From assembly GCF_033115175.1 (NCBI RefSeq), contig NC_084836.1, forward strand, positions 66,647,797 to 66,711,796: 64,000 nt of DNA, read 5' to 3'. Source of the DNA: Lepus europaeus (taxonomy: Eukaryota; Chordata; Mammalia; Lagomorpha; Leporidae). The first letter of the stretch is position 1. Every line of letters begins with the position of its first letter. This document shows positions 1-11,690 of the stretch, piece by piece. The translations under genes were made by a program, and so were the position numbers. The notes under the pieces are model-generated. The model searched no databases. It saw only the letters and a program-made list of their open reading frames with translations, and was not told the DNA's origin.

Positions 1-166
1 GGGAGGCAGGCAGACGAGGCGAGGCGAGGCGAGGTGAGCGCAGCCGGACAGGCCCCGCGGGCCGCAGCGGCCGGCCCGACCTGGCCAGGCCCGGGCAGAG
101 GAGCTTCCGCCCCGGGCGGGAAACTTTGCGCGCGGCAGCCTTCGCTCGGCCGGCCGGAGGGGCTGA

Positions 167-262
167 GGGGGGGTGGGGGGAAGAGGGAGACCCAGGCTCG
201 GACCGAACAGCAAGCACCCTCCAGGTCCGGGCACCGGGGACCCCCCTCCCGCCCCTCCCGAG
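167..262 (-). ncRNA. MIR615: mir-615 precursor hairpin
   Basis: Read on the minus strand, this stretch matches the mammalian mir-615 hairpin, whose established home is the HOXC5 intron. The mature 3p arm (minus strand, 202-181) reads TCCGAGCCTGGGTCTCCCTC plus TT, identical to human miR-615-3p as I recall it. The 5p arm (245-224) pairs with it but differs from human at two positions (plus-strand 225 and 230 are G instead of A). The loop also shows a few changes. Host position, strand and order of arms all agree, so identity is firm; exact precursor ends are approximate. The 3p strand is an Argonaute-loaded repressor in mammals; its regulation probably follows HOXC5/HOXC4 transcription. Confidence 0.93.
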
Positions 263-414
263 TCGCTGGGAGCCTCCGAGCGGCGAGCGGCGAGCGCCGG
301 CCGAGCGGGCTCCGCAGGGGAGGGAGGGAGCCAGCCGCGGGGGGATCCCCGCGCCGGAGCCCCGCGCCGCTCACCCTTCAGATCCCTCTATTTTTTTAAC
401 TCCCTCCCTCTCCC

Positions 415-630
415 CCAAAAATTGAATATTGCCTTTTATACACGTTTTGTTCCTATGATCCAATTATGTCGTCGTAAATTTGGACGCACACAGCCTCTAA
501 GCCTTTTAGTGGACAGTTTTACGAGCCATTGATGCCTGGATCGTAAAATTTATGGCCGCAGGTTTTTTTTCTTTATTTGCCCCGCATGGCCTATAAAACC
601 CAGGCGGACCCGAGCGCGCAAAATGAAGTC
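415..630 (-). promoter_or_regulatory. Candidate conserved intronic regulatory island, HOXC5 intron
   Basis: An abrupt switch from GC-rich to AT-rich complex sequence occurs here. It contains several HOX/CDX-type cores: TTTTATACACG near 434, TCGTAAATTT near 472, TCGTAAAATTTATGGCC near 541 and CCTATAAAACC near 590. The mix of TTTATGG-type sites and absence of simple repeats resemble conserved HOX intronic enhancers. This is inference from composition and motifs only. Confidence 0.4.
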
Positions 631-641
631 CTAAAGTTTAC

Positions 642-1095
642 CGTGGCTCATGTGCAGTTTGGTCATCCACGGATAAATCTGTGGCGGGGCCGGTGGCTGG
701 CTCAGTCCGGCGGGCTGCCCTGTCTGCGCCTGCTCCTCTTTGATCTCCCCACTGCTCTTAGCTCGCTCCTCCAGCGCCGGGCGAGCCGCCTTCTGACTGT
801 ACATCCCGGGGTTCAGAGGAGCCGCTTCGTCTCTGCCCAGCGCGTGTCCCGGAGCGGCCGCGGCGCTGCAGGCGGGGCGGTCGGGGTGAGCCCGGGAGTT
901 GGCAGCCATGTCTACCCCGTGGAGAGAGTTGGAAGGCGCAGGCGGTGGGAAACTGATGCTTAAGTCCATTCCGCCGTAGCAGTACCTGGGTGCCTGCACC
1001 TCTGAGGCCGATCCATAGTTCCCACAAGTTTGCATGTTATAGGCAGGGATATTGGGGCTCTGCTTATAGAATGAATTGGCTACGTAGGAGCTCAT
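642..1095 (-). CDS. HOXC5: HOXC5 exon 1 (N-terminal 151 codons plus 1 nt)
   Basis: This is the first coding exon of the Antp-class homeodomain transcription factor HOXC5, a nuclear DNA-binding regulator of cervical/upper thoracic patterning. The start at 1095 gives the family N-terminus MSSYVANSFYKQ; 33 further in-frame nt upstream (ATG at 1128) encode an unrelated leader and are rejected. An Ala/Pro-rich middle follows, and the PBX-contacting hexapeptide IYPWM is at residues 140-144. The exon ends CAC G|GTAAAC (phase 1), so residue 152 is split. The homeodomain exon lies outside the window to the left. Compared with human HOXC5 as I recall it, there are substitutions at about S36P, L43M, T48S, P67S and P86L, all outside the hexapeptide. 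Upstream neighbour on the same strand is HOXC6; the intron carries mir-615. Confidence 0.97.
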
Positions 1096-1320
1096 GGCGG
1101 GGAGGGCCCAAAAAAAAAATTTCTGCACCCTTTTTGATTAAGGGTGATTTGTGACTCTTTGAAGTTGAGGGGTTTTTTGTTCTCCAAAGTGCACAATTTA
1201 TAGGTGGAGATATCTCTTTCTTTATCCTATGCGCTCTTCCCAAATAAGGGAGCCTTAAATAGAGTCACGTGACTCCAGCGGCCACTCATAAATTTGGCTT
1301 GATGACCTCCGGGAGGTTAG
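1096..1320 (-). promoter_or_regulatory. HOXC5: HOXC5 proximal promoter and 5' UTR (putative)
   Basis: Reading upstream of the ATG on the minus strand there is a TATA-like CTATAAATTG (1203-1194), about 100 bp from the start codon, then a palindromic E-box TCACGTGA (1265-1272) about 170 bp upstream, and a TTTATGAG (about 1284-1291). The TSS is inferred near 1170. HOXC5 is also expressed from a distal promoter shared with HOXC4/HOXC6 in other mammals, so this may not be the only promoter. Confidence 0.5.
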
Positions 1321-3204
1321 TGATGGAAGCCTGCGAAACGCATCTTGATATGTTGGCAAAGCCCAACCAAGGGGGAGAGGGAAGTGAGAAGGGGGGAGAG
1401 AGCGAGAGAGACAGAGAGAGATGGAGAGAGGGGGAGAGAGAGAGAGAGAGAGGGAGGGAGGGAGGGAGGGAGGAGGCAAAGAGAGGAGACAGGGAAGGGA
1501 GAGGAAAAAATGGTTCTTGGAATTGGGGGGTAGCCGGGACAACGAGCCCACAGCGACACCTGGTGCCTACTTGTAGGAACTGCATCCTGACGTGCCGGCT
1601 CGCCTTCCGGCGGCTGCATGTTCCATCCAGTGGAGTAGAAACTGATTGTTGATGCAACAAGCCCCTGTGCTGGACTTTTACATTCTATTTAAATTTGAGA
1701 AACGACGAGGCCCCGCTTAGGATGCACAGAGGTGCTTTTATTTTGGAGTGGGTAGCCCAGTTATCCCCACTTCTGGGGTCTTCCAAACTTTGGAAATGGC
1801 TGTGGATAAGGGACTTAGGGTAGGGCGGCCCCTGCCCAGGCTGGAGACCCAAGGGGGCTTATCTCAGGCTCCCCAAGTCAAAGGTCAAAGTCCCTTTTCT
1901 TCGGAGGTGCTAAGCCCCCCCCCCCCCCGCCGCCACTGCGGAGGAGGCGCCTGCGAGCGCGGAACCGGGGACACACCCTCTGGAGAGCAGACAGGTTATG
2001 CAGGAGTAGGGCCCCTGGCGCAGGCAGCACGAGGCTCCAGGCGCGCTTTGCGCGGAGCCCGGAGGCCAGGCGCCAGGTGGAGTTGCTCCACGGAGACCTC
2101 ACCATGCCAGGCACCCAGAGGTGGCCACACGGAGGTTTTCAATCGCGCCTGCGTCAAGAGCCAGATACAAGGCACTGCGGGACGGGACTGCGCGGCCTCC
2201 CGGCGGCGTGCGCTCCTCCGCCGATACCGGTGTCAGACGCAAACCCACGGCACTCGAGGGCGTGGAGGGGCAGCTCCAAGCCTTGCCGGGCCTTAGGAGA
2301 GCCAGGCGGCGGAGGAGGCCCTCCTTGGGCCAGGCCCTCCAGGGAGCCATTTCTGAGCTACCTGGGGCCTAGGAGAGGACCTGGCGGGCGGGGGGGAGGG
2401 GCCGGCAGGAGCCTGGGCAACCCTTGCCGCCCTTGGCCAGGGTCTCGGCCGCCCCTCGGCCCCAAATCTGATTCTTTCCTGCCTGCCTCTCCCCAGGAAA
2501 TCCCCGTCCCTGCCAGAAGAAGCCCCCCTCCCCGCTGCCGGGGATCTGAGGAGTCTGGAAACTCCGGCGGATTTTTCCCCCACCTCCGGGAGAGACCCCC
2601 GCCACCCCCCCTCCGCCACCCCTCTCCCCCTAGGCCCACTCAGGTTTCTCTGGCTGGGCTTGGGGAGAGAAGGCTGGCGCTGGGAAATGGCCAAGGCTCC
2701 GGCCGCGCCCCTCGGCCGCCCCGGCCTGGGGAGAGAGCAAAGCAGCCAGGCCGGGGAGCCCCCCGCCCCCACCCCAGGAAGGAGGAATTTTGTCCCGGCC
2801 ACGTCAGGAGTCCCAGAGCAGGCCGGAGCTCCGTTTCCAAGCTTTCTCTTTCGCGAGGTCCTGGAGCCGCTGCGTCCCGGCCCGCGGCCCCGCCGCCGCC
2901 GCCTCCCTCCTCCGCCTCCGCCACGTTTCGCCCCAGCCGGCCTGGCGCGGGCCTGGGGGCTTGGGCTCGCGCGCGGCCCCTGCCCTCTCTCCGGGCTCGG
3001 GGTTCCCAGGGGCGGCGAGAGAGGCCGGCCGGCTGCCCCCGCCCCCGGCGAAGTCCCCGGCCCCACGGCGCGATCGCGGGGGAAGCGGGAGGCCGGGGCC
3101 CGGCGCCCGGGGGAGGCGCGTGCAGGCGACGGGCGGACGCGGGGGCGCTTGGCGCCTGCTCCAGGCCGGCGGACGAGCGAATGAACAGAAATTCTCATCT
3201 AAAC
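1321..3204. other. HOXC5-HOXC6 spacer, GC-rich (CpG-island-like)
   Basis: I see no coding gene here. 1380-1475 is GA-rich low-complexity sequence with a (GGGA)n run. 1900-3180 is extremely GC-rich with many CpGs, which is why long open frames occur on both strands; none resembles a known protein. The spacer probably functions as a CpG island and as intron for transcripts from the distal HOXC4/5/6 promoter. Confidence 0.6.
1384..1475. repeat. GA-rich low-complexity / (GGGA)n
   Basis: Alternating GAGA runs followed by about five GGGA units. It is a simple repeat with no sign of mobile origin. Confidence 0.9.
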
Positions 3205-4107
3205 TTTTAAAAATAATATCAGTTTTATTAAATATTCGAGAACGGATCCAGAGGTCGGATTTATACAGGAGGGTAACACGAGGGGGCTTTATTTATTTAT
3301 TTATTTTCTCCTACTGGCTAAACAAACGTCATTCACTTTTTTTTTCCTTTTTGCCGTTTTCCCTTTTTTTCCCCTTTTTTTTCCTTTTTAAAATGGGATT
3401 GGAACACTGACGGTGCTAAACATAAATATAAATACAGAGACCACAAATACAGCTAAAAATATTCACACAGAACCGGTCACAGTTTGTAATATGCCATAAT
3501 GACCCCCAGGATTCTTTAAATACAATGTTGCCTGGGCTGGGCATTTGCCGGGGCAGAGGGGCCGGGCAGGGGCTGGCGGAGGGGCCGAGGCCTCCCCGCC
3601 CTCCCGCGGCTGCCAGGCCGGGACCTGAGGCCCCACAGCGGAGGCCCCGGGCCCGGGAGCCGGCGCTCTGCGCGCGGGGCCGGGGTGGGGGGCGTCGAGG
3701 CGGTGGTGGTGGTGGTGGTGGGAGGAGGGGGGGGTAGCCAAGTCCTCATTCGCAGGGCAATCTGTGGAGGCTGAAGAGAGGTTCAGGGGCTGAGCCCCCA
3801 AGGCCTGGGCCCGGGAAAGGGCCTGCAGACAAGCCGAGAAGGAGCTAGCAGGGAGCGAGGAGGAGGAGGAGGAGGAGGAGGAGGAGCAGGCGCGTGGCGA
3901 GAGCGGTGCGGTGCGGGAGGGGGTCCGGAGCTGACGCTCGGGTCCACGTTGGGCTCCCTAATTCTGTTTCAGGGCGTCCAAACACATCAGTTGTGCCAGT
4001 GAGAAGTACTGGAGTGTGGTTAGGGGCGAGGCGGTGTGCGGGGGAGGGAGGGAGCCAGGGAGAAGGAGAGACAGACGGGGGTGGCGCGCGCGGGGACACA
4101 GTCCTGG
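3205..4107 (-). other. HOXC6: HOXC6 3' UTR
   Basis: This region follows the HOXC6 stop (TGA, 4110-4108) on the minus strand. Candidate poly(A) signals AATAAA are at 3293-3288 (within a TTTATT cluster) and 3229-3224, putting the end near 3205; the gene length then agrees with the roughly 2.5 kb human HOXC6 unit as I recall it. It holds a (GGA)n run (about 3861-3884) and a (TGG)n run (about 3702-3722) on the plus strand. Confidence 0.65.
3224..3229 (-). terminator. HOXC6: Poly(A) signal AATAAA, HOXC6
   Basis: AATAAA on the minus strand, the last such hexamer downstream of the HOXC6 stop before the GC-rich spacer. Further copies at 3288-3301 could be alternative signals. Confidence 0.6.
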
Positions 4108-5154
<1,047 letters not shown>

Positions 5155-5554
5155 CACTGTGCGAATTCATTCGCTGCATCCAGGGGTAAATCTGGATACT
5201 GGCTTTCTGGTCCTGGGGCGCAGTCCTGCCCTGCTCAGGACTAAAATCCTGAGCGATTGAGGTCTGTGTGTTATGTCCTAAGGTGTTTTGTCTGCAGTTT
5301 GAAAGCATGTCTTTCTCCTGGTAAAAGGAATTAGATCCATAGTCATACGGCCCCCGGCTGGAACTGAACACGACATTCTCCTGTGGCGAATAAAAGGGAG
5401 TCGAGTAGATCCGGTTCTGGGCAACCGCCGCTCCATAGGTCGAGAAATGCCTCACTGGATCATAGGCAGTGGAATTGAGGGCGACGTTGGGGAGGACGTC
5501 CTGGCCCCCGGCGAGGTGGCAGGATAAGGAAGGGTTAGTGAAGTAGGAATTCAT
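5155..5554 (-). CDS. HOXC6: HOXC6 exon 1
   Basis: The exon encodes residues 1-133 plus the first base of codon 134 of HOXC6, a thoracic-level Antp-class transcription factor. The start at 5554 gives [12 protein letters not shown], the conserved group-6 N-terminus. The PBX-interaction hexapeptide IYPWM lies at residues 122-126. The donor is AGT G|GTGAGT. One change from the human sequence I recall is seen (S to P in QDFSSEQG). Residue 83 is a methionine preceded by an in-frame sequence TTTTACCAG|GAG (AG at 5319-5318), an internal acceptor that would yield the known 153-residue isoform from the upstream promoter. Confidence 0.98.
5306..5320 (-). other. HOXC6: Internal splice acceptor and alternative start (HOXC6 short isoform)
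   Basis: On the minus strand TACCAG|GAGAAAGACATG ends with the Met83 ATG (5308-5306). The short human HOXC6 isoform of 153 aa equals 235 minus 82, so initiation at Met83 after splicing from the upstream exon fits exactly. Use in this species is inferred. Confidence 0.6.
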
Positions 5555-5760
5555 CCCTTTGCCTTTACCTGGTCGGGCTATGATTTCTTTAATATTTATT
5601 TCTGTCTCCAGTTTGTACTCGGAACTAGATGGTTATAGGGACGGCTCCAATCCAGGACAGACAAAATGACAAAGTCAGCTGACCCCCTTCCAGCCAATCG
5701 CAAGCCAGATGTCAAGAAGGGGGAAAAAAATCGCTTCTGCTTCTGTTGATTCCCTAGTTG
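5555..5760 (-). promoter_or_regulatory. HOXC6: HOXC6 proximal promoter and 5' UTR (putative)
   Basis: Upstream of the HOXC6 ATG the sequence turns AT-richer and complex: AAATATTAAAG (about 5600-5588), a TATA-like CCTATAACC near 5639-5631, and a CCAAT-containing stretch on the plus strand (about 5692-5700, GCCAATCGC). The TSS is inferred near 5600-5620. The basis is motif position only. Confidence 0.5.
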
Positions 5761-7079
5761 AGACTAAGTGTGTGCTTTAAAAGTGAGACTTGGATTTCTC
5801 TTAAAAATATATATGCAAGGGAACTGGTTTGGGGGCGAAGGAGGGGGTGCGTGCCCGCCAGCAGGGGCTCCCCCCCCACCCCCCAACGCCAGCTGTGCTC
5901 CCGGGGAATCTCTCAGCCCCAGCTCACTGGGCTGTGCTGTGACCAGAGCCAGGGCCGGAGAAATCCCTGTATTTTCAATCTGATTTCTTATTTTATAACT
6001 ACCTCCTTCTAAAATTACGTCCTGATGACTCCGTGGGAAAGATTCCCTCCCAGCTCAGGGGGTTCCCTAGAAACCCTCCAGGAAGTCCTCCCCTGATACT
6101 CTCTGGAGTGAGCTTCCATCACTGAGCCCGTATATTTTTTCCCCCAACAATTAAAAAAAAATCAGAAGTCGAAAGAAATTACATGAAACCTCACAGCACC
6201 AGGAGGGAGGAGGGTGTGGCCCAGAGTCTTGGGTGCAGGGAGCATGGTGGGGGCAAGCAAGTCTCGAGTGGGCGAAGGTGAGACTTTAGGGTACAGTGGC
6301 AGAGCTGACCTGGGCAAAGGGGCCATGTGTCTGATTTCCTGGGCCTCATTGCTCCATTCTGCCTCTGCTTTGGGACCCTCCCCTCCCTTTTTTTGGGGGG
6401 AAAACTGTTGCAGCATTTTTTTCCTAAAAGGGAAAATGTATAAAAATACAACAGAAAAGGAAGAAAAAGTAGTAAAAGGTGGGAGAGAGTGTAAAAGGAA
6501 GAAGAAAGCGAACTCTGAGAGTCTTTCTAGAGACATCAACTCCTGTTTATGTTGGTGAGAATTTATGATTTGGAGGCAGCGAGCGCGGTGGAGTGATTCA
6601 CAGGGGTTCCAGGCAGAAAGAGAAGGCTGGGCCAGTGAGGCGCTGGTGGACAGTTAGCTCCTTGCAGTCTCAAGCCCCTGCCCAGGTCAGAAGCCCCCCA
6701 GCCCGCAAGGAGGCATCCTGGGCCCAAGCTCTGGGGTTTGAAGACTCTAGGGAAAGGCTGCTCGTGGAGAGCTCCTGCCCAATTGCCAGTGTGGCTGGGG
6801 CTCTCAGCAGCCTCTGTTGCTGTGTCCCCCCCCCACCCTGGGGCTGAGGAAAAGGAAGAGCGGGTTAGGAACAGGCAGCTGAGGCCGAGGTTTCTGAGGG
6901 AGCTGCAAAACAGCGGAAGGTGTGCAGATGGGCGCTTTCTCCTGATGGAACCCAAACTTAATCTGATGTCTCGACACAGGCAGAAAATGCTTCGAGGTGA
7001 CAAAGAGGGGGTGGTGGGGTGTGCGCGGGGCACGTACTGAGAGCTCATATTTTCCCCTCTATCATTTTTTTAGGGGGGG

Positions 7080-7230
7080 CACTGGCTATAACAAGAACCC
7101 GGATGTCTCCGGATTTTATGATCTTTTCCTTCTGTGTAACAAAGCGGAGTAATCAATGGGTGGCAATAAAGCCATAAACAGGACTACGCTGGGAAAAAAC
7201 TCGTTTATTCGTCTTCTGTAAAGCTAAGGT
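7080..7230. promoter_or_regulatory. Candidate conserved noncoding element
   Basis: AT-rich complex block with TTTATGA (7115-7121), GTAATCAATGGG (about 7150-7161), CAATAAAGCCATAAAC (about 7164-7179) and TCGTTTATTCG (about 7200-7211). Several CDX/HOX-type cores are spaced within 100 bp. This is inference only; conservation was not tested. Confidence 0.4.
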
Positions 7231-7914
7231 TTCCCTGGAGTGTCGCTAGGGGGGAAAAATAAAGTTTCGAACCCCAAAGCAGACAGTACGTGGAGCTGGT
7301 GGGGACCCCATGCTAGTTACTACGTGAACCTTGCGAGGGGCTCACCGGGGTCTTCCTGCCAGACAATTTGTGCTGGCTTTGAAGAAAAAAATACAGCCCC
7401 AGTCCTTCGAAAAGGAGGAAAGTTGGTTGGTATTTAGGAGGTAGGAGAGAGACCCCTCCCATTAGGAAGGTTCTTCCGCTGGGACCACACTTTCTCCTCC
7501 CCAAGGAAATAAAGGTGAAAGCAGATGGGGGGTTCTTAAACTGAAGAGGAAGAAAATTTGATCTCATTTTGGGGTGACATGGCAGGTACACAAGCAGAGA
7601 CACCACACATGAGTTGCTTTTGGCTCTCCAGTCCAGCTGTCCTCGAATTCATGGCATGCCTGGGCAGAGGTTTCTAACAGCTGGCTGGGGCCACAGCTCC
7701 CCCCCCCCTCCCGCAACCAGGGCAAGAAGTAGGGGGAGAAGAACAAGTGTGGAGGGGGCGAGCCTCCTGGAGGCTGAGCCAGGAAGCACCCCTGGCCACA
7801 AGTAGCCTGTCTCAAAGCTCCCAGCTTCTGCTCTGCCCTGAGGGTAGCAATGGAACAAGTAGAAGAAGCAGGAAGAAAGAGTAACCCCCCTAACCCCCCA
7901 TTTCAGAGAGAAAG

Positions 7915-8070
7915 ATTGCTGGAGGGATAAATCATGTCAGTGATAATTCCTTCAAGATATTAAATTGTTGCAATGTACAACAAATTGAATGATGGAAGAT
8001 AGGATCCTTAATGAGGTTTTGCTTTCAATGATTGTTGATCTTCCATGTATTTTAAAATCTCTTTTATGGG
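7915..8070. promoter_or_regulatory. Candidate conserved noncoding element with inverted repeats
   Basis: A sharply bounded AT-rich island inside GC-rich DNA. It contains ATTAAATTGTTG, TTGTTG/CAACAA inverted arms (about 7965-7983), CAATGATTGTTGATC and TTTTATGGG, and a 9-bp inverted repeat ATGGAAGAT (7992-8000) / ATCTTCCAT (8038-8046). Confidence 0.4.
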
Positions 8071-8689
8071 TGGAGGGAGGAAAGGACCTTGGCGGGGGAG
8101 GGTGTGGAAAAAAAAGAAGGGGTTCCGGGAGAAGGCATAAGATACAGCCCCCCCCCAACAAGGACGTCTGGGTTTCCTTGGGCCTCTCCTCAATTCGGTG
8201 TGGAAAAGAAGGGGGCCCCAAAGTTGGGGGAGATTCTCTTTTGGGCTCTCGGGGGGTGGGCGACCTAAGGAGCAGAGTGTAAGTCTCAGGCCCGGAAAGT
8301 TAAGTGTTTTATTACGTCCCTAAACAGAGGGCAGGGACTGAAAGGTCTCGCCGATTCATAAGGAACAGAAACCAGCTGCTGGGGAAGCAGGCAGAGAGGC
8401 TGGCTGGAAGGGCAGAGCGGGGGAGGCGGAAACACAAACGCGTTTCCACACGGCCACCGTTGATTTCTCCCCCCCATCACCTTCCGTTCCTGCCCGCCGA
8501 ACGAAGCTCCCTTCGTGCAGTTTGATCTTTAATTATGCGGCTGGAATTTGCTGGAAGGCTTCGCTCCAAGGGGGGAGAGCAGGTCAGATGAGCCCAATCT
8601 TCCCTCCATTGGGTTGTATTTTCCTTTTCCCATTTCATGTTAATTTTATTTGGGGGGGGGGCATAAGAAAGGCTGTCAGTGGGGGAAGC

Positions 8690-8850
8690 TAGCACTTGGA
8701 TTTTTCTGCATATATTTATATTTTCCTGTACAATTTGTCTGAAAACAATTATGGAAACTCATCAGCAGAAGCAAGAACAGATGTTTTATTAAAACTGCAG
8801 TTGAGCTCTGTAAATATGCACACAAGTCCCAGGCAGGAGGGGAGAGAACT
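8690..8850. promoter_or_regulatory. Candidate conserved noncoding element
   Basis: AT-rich, non-repetitive block including ATATATTTATATTTTCC, AACAATTATGGAAAC and TTTTATTAAAACTGCAG, and bounded by GC-rich sequence. It resembles other HOX spacer enhancers in composition. Confidence 0.3.
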
Positions 8851-11039
8851 TGTTCTTTGTTTCTATAAAACAAGCCTGGGGGAATCAGAGGACACCTCCT
8901 ATCAGGCCCGCAGGTCTGCGCCCGGCTCTGGACCCCGCGGCCCCAGGAATTAGGCATTCGAAGGGCGCTTTAGCGTCCTGAGCAGATTTTCGCGTTGGGA
9001 GCTGTAATTAGTGGATGTAAAACCAGCTCTCAGAAGACACAGAAAAGGGTACAGTTGCCATTCGCTGTCCCGGTGCTCCCCGCCCTCTCCCCTCCTGCCC
9101 CCCTAGCCCAAGCACACCCTTTTCATGAGCACTAATTATAGGGGAAGAATTCAGCGCTTGTGCCTAGGGCCTGAGTGAACTCCCCAAGGCTAAGGGGAGA
9201 GTTGGAGATCGGCCACTTGGGGGGTTCCCAGGGGGAGTTAAGTAGTCCCATCCTAGCCCCAGCCGCTTCAGGTCCCCCCCAGAAGCTGGGGGCCTCTGCG
9301 GCTCTGAACTGGGCAGAGGGTAGGTGGACCTGCACCCCAGCCCGAGACAGGCTCCTGGACAGGCCTCACCTTGCCTTTCACACTGCTTTGCTTTTGCTCT
9401 GGAAAACATATTAATTTCTCGGGGAGGTGTGTGGGCAGGGAGGGAGCCAAGGTCTGGAATTTTTATTTGAGGGTGCTCTTTTCCAGAGGTTCTGCCCTCA
9501 TGTGTGATGCCCGATCACCTCAAACTCTGCACCCTCTTTGAGACTCACCCACCCTCGCACACAGATCCACACACTCCAGTCCTGGCTGCCGGCGCCACCA
9601 GCTACAGCTCGGCGCTTCCGCTGGCTGCTCAGGGACCCCAACACTGGGGCCGCAGGACTTGGGTGCTGGGGTGCAGGGAAGCCTGTGGCCCCACCACCAC
9701 CCCTAATTCTCTCTGCAGAGTGGGAGAAGGCGGCTGCCTGCCAGCTCCTTTTGTGCCCCTGGGCGAGGGCTAAAATCCCTCTTGCAGAGAAGCCGAGAGT
9801 TTCAATCACTGGCTCCGCTCACTTCACAATCGCACTGTTTGGTTAAGGCTTTGCTGTTCTGAAGCCACTGTTCAGTTGGCCCAACTGACTTAAGACGAGA
9901 TTTCTTTTTTATTAAAAAAAAATCAAAAAATAAAATTCGTACTCTAAATGCCTGCTGTTTGGGGAACAAGGTCCTTTGATCTCCCGTGGAACTAAGAGTC
10001 AAAACACTGCCAAGCTCCTCCTGGTCTGCCCGAGAAGGTGAACGCAGGGGACTCCCCCTCCCCCACCCTCAGCTTAGGGACCAAAGCAGGGGCTCACCCC
10101 AGGGGCTCACAGATATGGTGGGGGGACGGTGTCTGCGCACACACACCCCACACCCATGCACGTGCTGCATTCCAAAAAGGAACACCCTCCTTTCAAAGTT
10201 CTGGCGTGCAGACTCTTGGGGGGGGGGGTGGTGAAATTTGACACACCCAACCCAGAAATGGATCCCAGTTTGGGGGTGCAGATATTTTGGGGACCTGGCT
10301 GTCACGGGCCAGCTGAAGGGAGTTGGGGGTCCGCCGAGAGGGAGGAGGAGGCCGGATGGGGACTGAGAAGTGCCCCAAACACCTCTGAGGCCTGCACTGG
10401 CCACTCCTCGCTTGAGCGAAGTAAAGGTTAAGAGCCTGTCTGAGCTGCTGCGGGTTACTGCAATGAAACAGGAAAGAAAGGTGTCGTTCCTCTCCTCCCT
10501 CCCTCTCTCCTGACTTCTGCCGGCCTTCCCTTCCTGGCACCATACTTATTACTGCCACCATCAGCAGACACAAACCCTCACTCTGGTGTTTGCTCAGGTT
10601 CTCCGTTCGCTTCTTGGGCCTCTCAGGTTAAAAGTAAAACAGGTCACCAGCACCTCTGTCCCATCACACTCAGGTCTGAGCCCCCTTCCAGCTCCATTTG
10701 GGTAGAAAAAAGAAAAATCCTTTCTGGCTTTTGGGGGTCTGGCCCTCTAACCTCTCATCTTTATTCCAAACAGCTGAAGGGGGGACCTGTGGACACCCTG
10801 GGGACATAGCAGTGACCCCAGTGTCAGATATGTTGGGTGTGTGTGTTGGGGGGAGCACAGCAAGTGGCTCTGCTTGGTCCAGGAGAAGTTAAAATTCAGA
10901 ATACCCAGGATATTTTCAGCTCCCAGCTAAAGAGGGTACCCGATGAGCAAGAAGGGGTCAGAGCTGTTCTGCACTGGACTAAAAGACGCCCAACTTCCGG
11001 CATCTCGCGCCCCTCAGCGCTGAGCACTGCTTGGACCCT

Positions 11040-11690
11040 CTAGGAAGGTTTATGAGAATTGTAAAATGCAAGAACTTGGCGTTTATGACGTCACGGCGAG
11101 CTGCCATATGGAAACTGTAAATGTCATCAAAGTTCTCCACGGAGGGGGAGTTCTGTGTGCGGGCGCTCGGCTTTCTCTTGGTTTTCTTCCTTCTTTCCCC
11201 CTCTTCTGTCCCCCTGTCTAACTTCTGCTTGAAAATAAAATGTTATTATGTTCTGGAACAATAAGCCAACCATGAAACACCCTCCTCGTTCCCCTATAAA
11301 TACTTTTATCCTTTATTGTTTGCAGATCTGAACGAACCATTTAATCTGTGCTGCTGCAAAGAGGGAGCTAGACCGGGAGGGGGAAAATTAATTTCAGAAA
11401 CGAGAATATCACTTTCTTCGATGATACTCTTTTAGATTCGATAGCCAGGAGCGAAATTAAAGGCAAACAACGGTGTCTCCGACTCTACACCTGGTGGGGC
11501 CAGAGATTTATAGGATCTTTAGCGAAGGGGCAATTTAATTTTGTGAGATTTGCTTAAATTCACCGCACTTTTGGGGGGCTGAGGAAAGGGGCCAGCGACA
11601 CGGTTTATGGTAGCTGTATGAATCCGCCAACACTAACCTGATTGAAAACCCAACAACCTACGTCTCAGGGAAACTCCTGCAGAATGCATG
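11040..11690. promoter_or_regulatory. Large AT-rich candidate enhancer with full CRE
   Basis: The longest complex AT-rich island of the HOXC6-HOXC8 spacer (about 650 bp). It includes a perfect CRE TGACGTCA (11086-11093) preceded by TTTATGA, a CCATATGG (about 11104-11111), CCCCTATAAATACTTTT (about 11291-11307), TTTATTGTTTGCAG, GGGCAATTTAATTTTG, and several ATTTAAT/AATTAA cores. There are no repeats and no ORF. It is a strong candidate for deep conservation; function is unknown to me. Confidence 0.5.

Larger units (their letters stand above)
1..641 (-). other. HOXC5: HOXC5 intron 1 (3' part outside window)
   Basis: The intron begins with a good donor, G|GTAAAC, read on the minus strand at 641-636, directly after the HOXC5 hexapeptide region, and runs off the left edge before exon 2. 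It contains the mir-615 hairpin (about 167-262) inside a very GC-rich stretch (1-380) and an AT-rich complex island (about 415-630). The acceptor and homeobox exon are not in the window. Confidence 0.88.

Noticed and set aside
1096-1128. Upstream in-frame ATG for HOXC5 (1128)
   Set aside because: It adds 11 residues (MQKFFFWALPA) not found at the N-terminus of HOXC5 proteins; the MSSY start at 1095 is the family start.
2077-3210. Long open frame of 377 codons on the plus strand (and long frames opposite it)
   Set aside because: The region is extremely GC-rich, so stops are rare in all frames; the translation is low-complexity Pro/Arg/Gly with no recognisable domain and no splice or start context.
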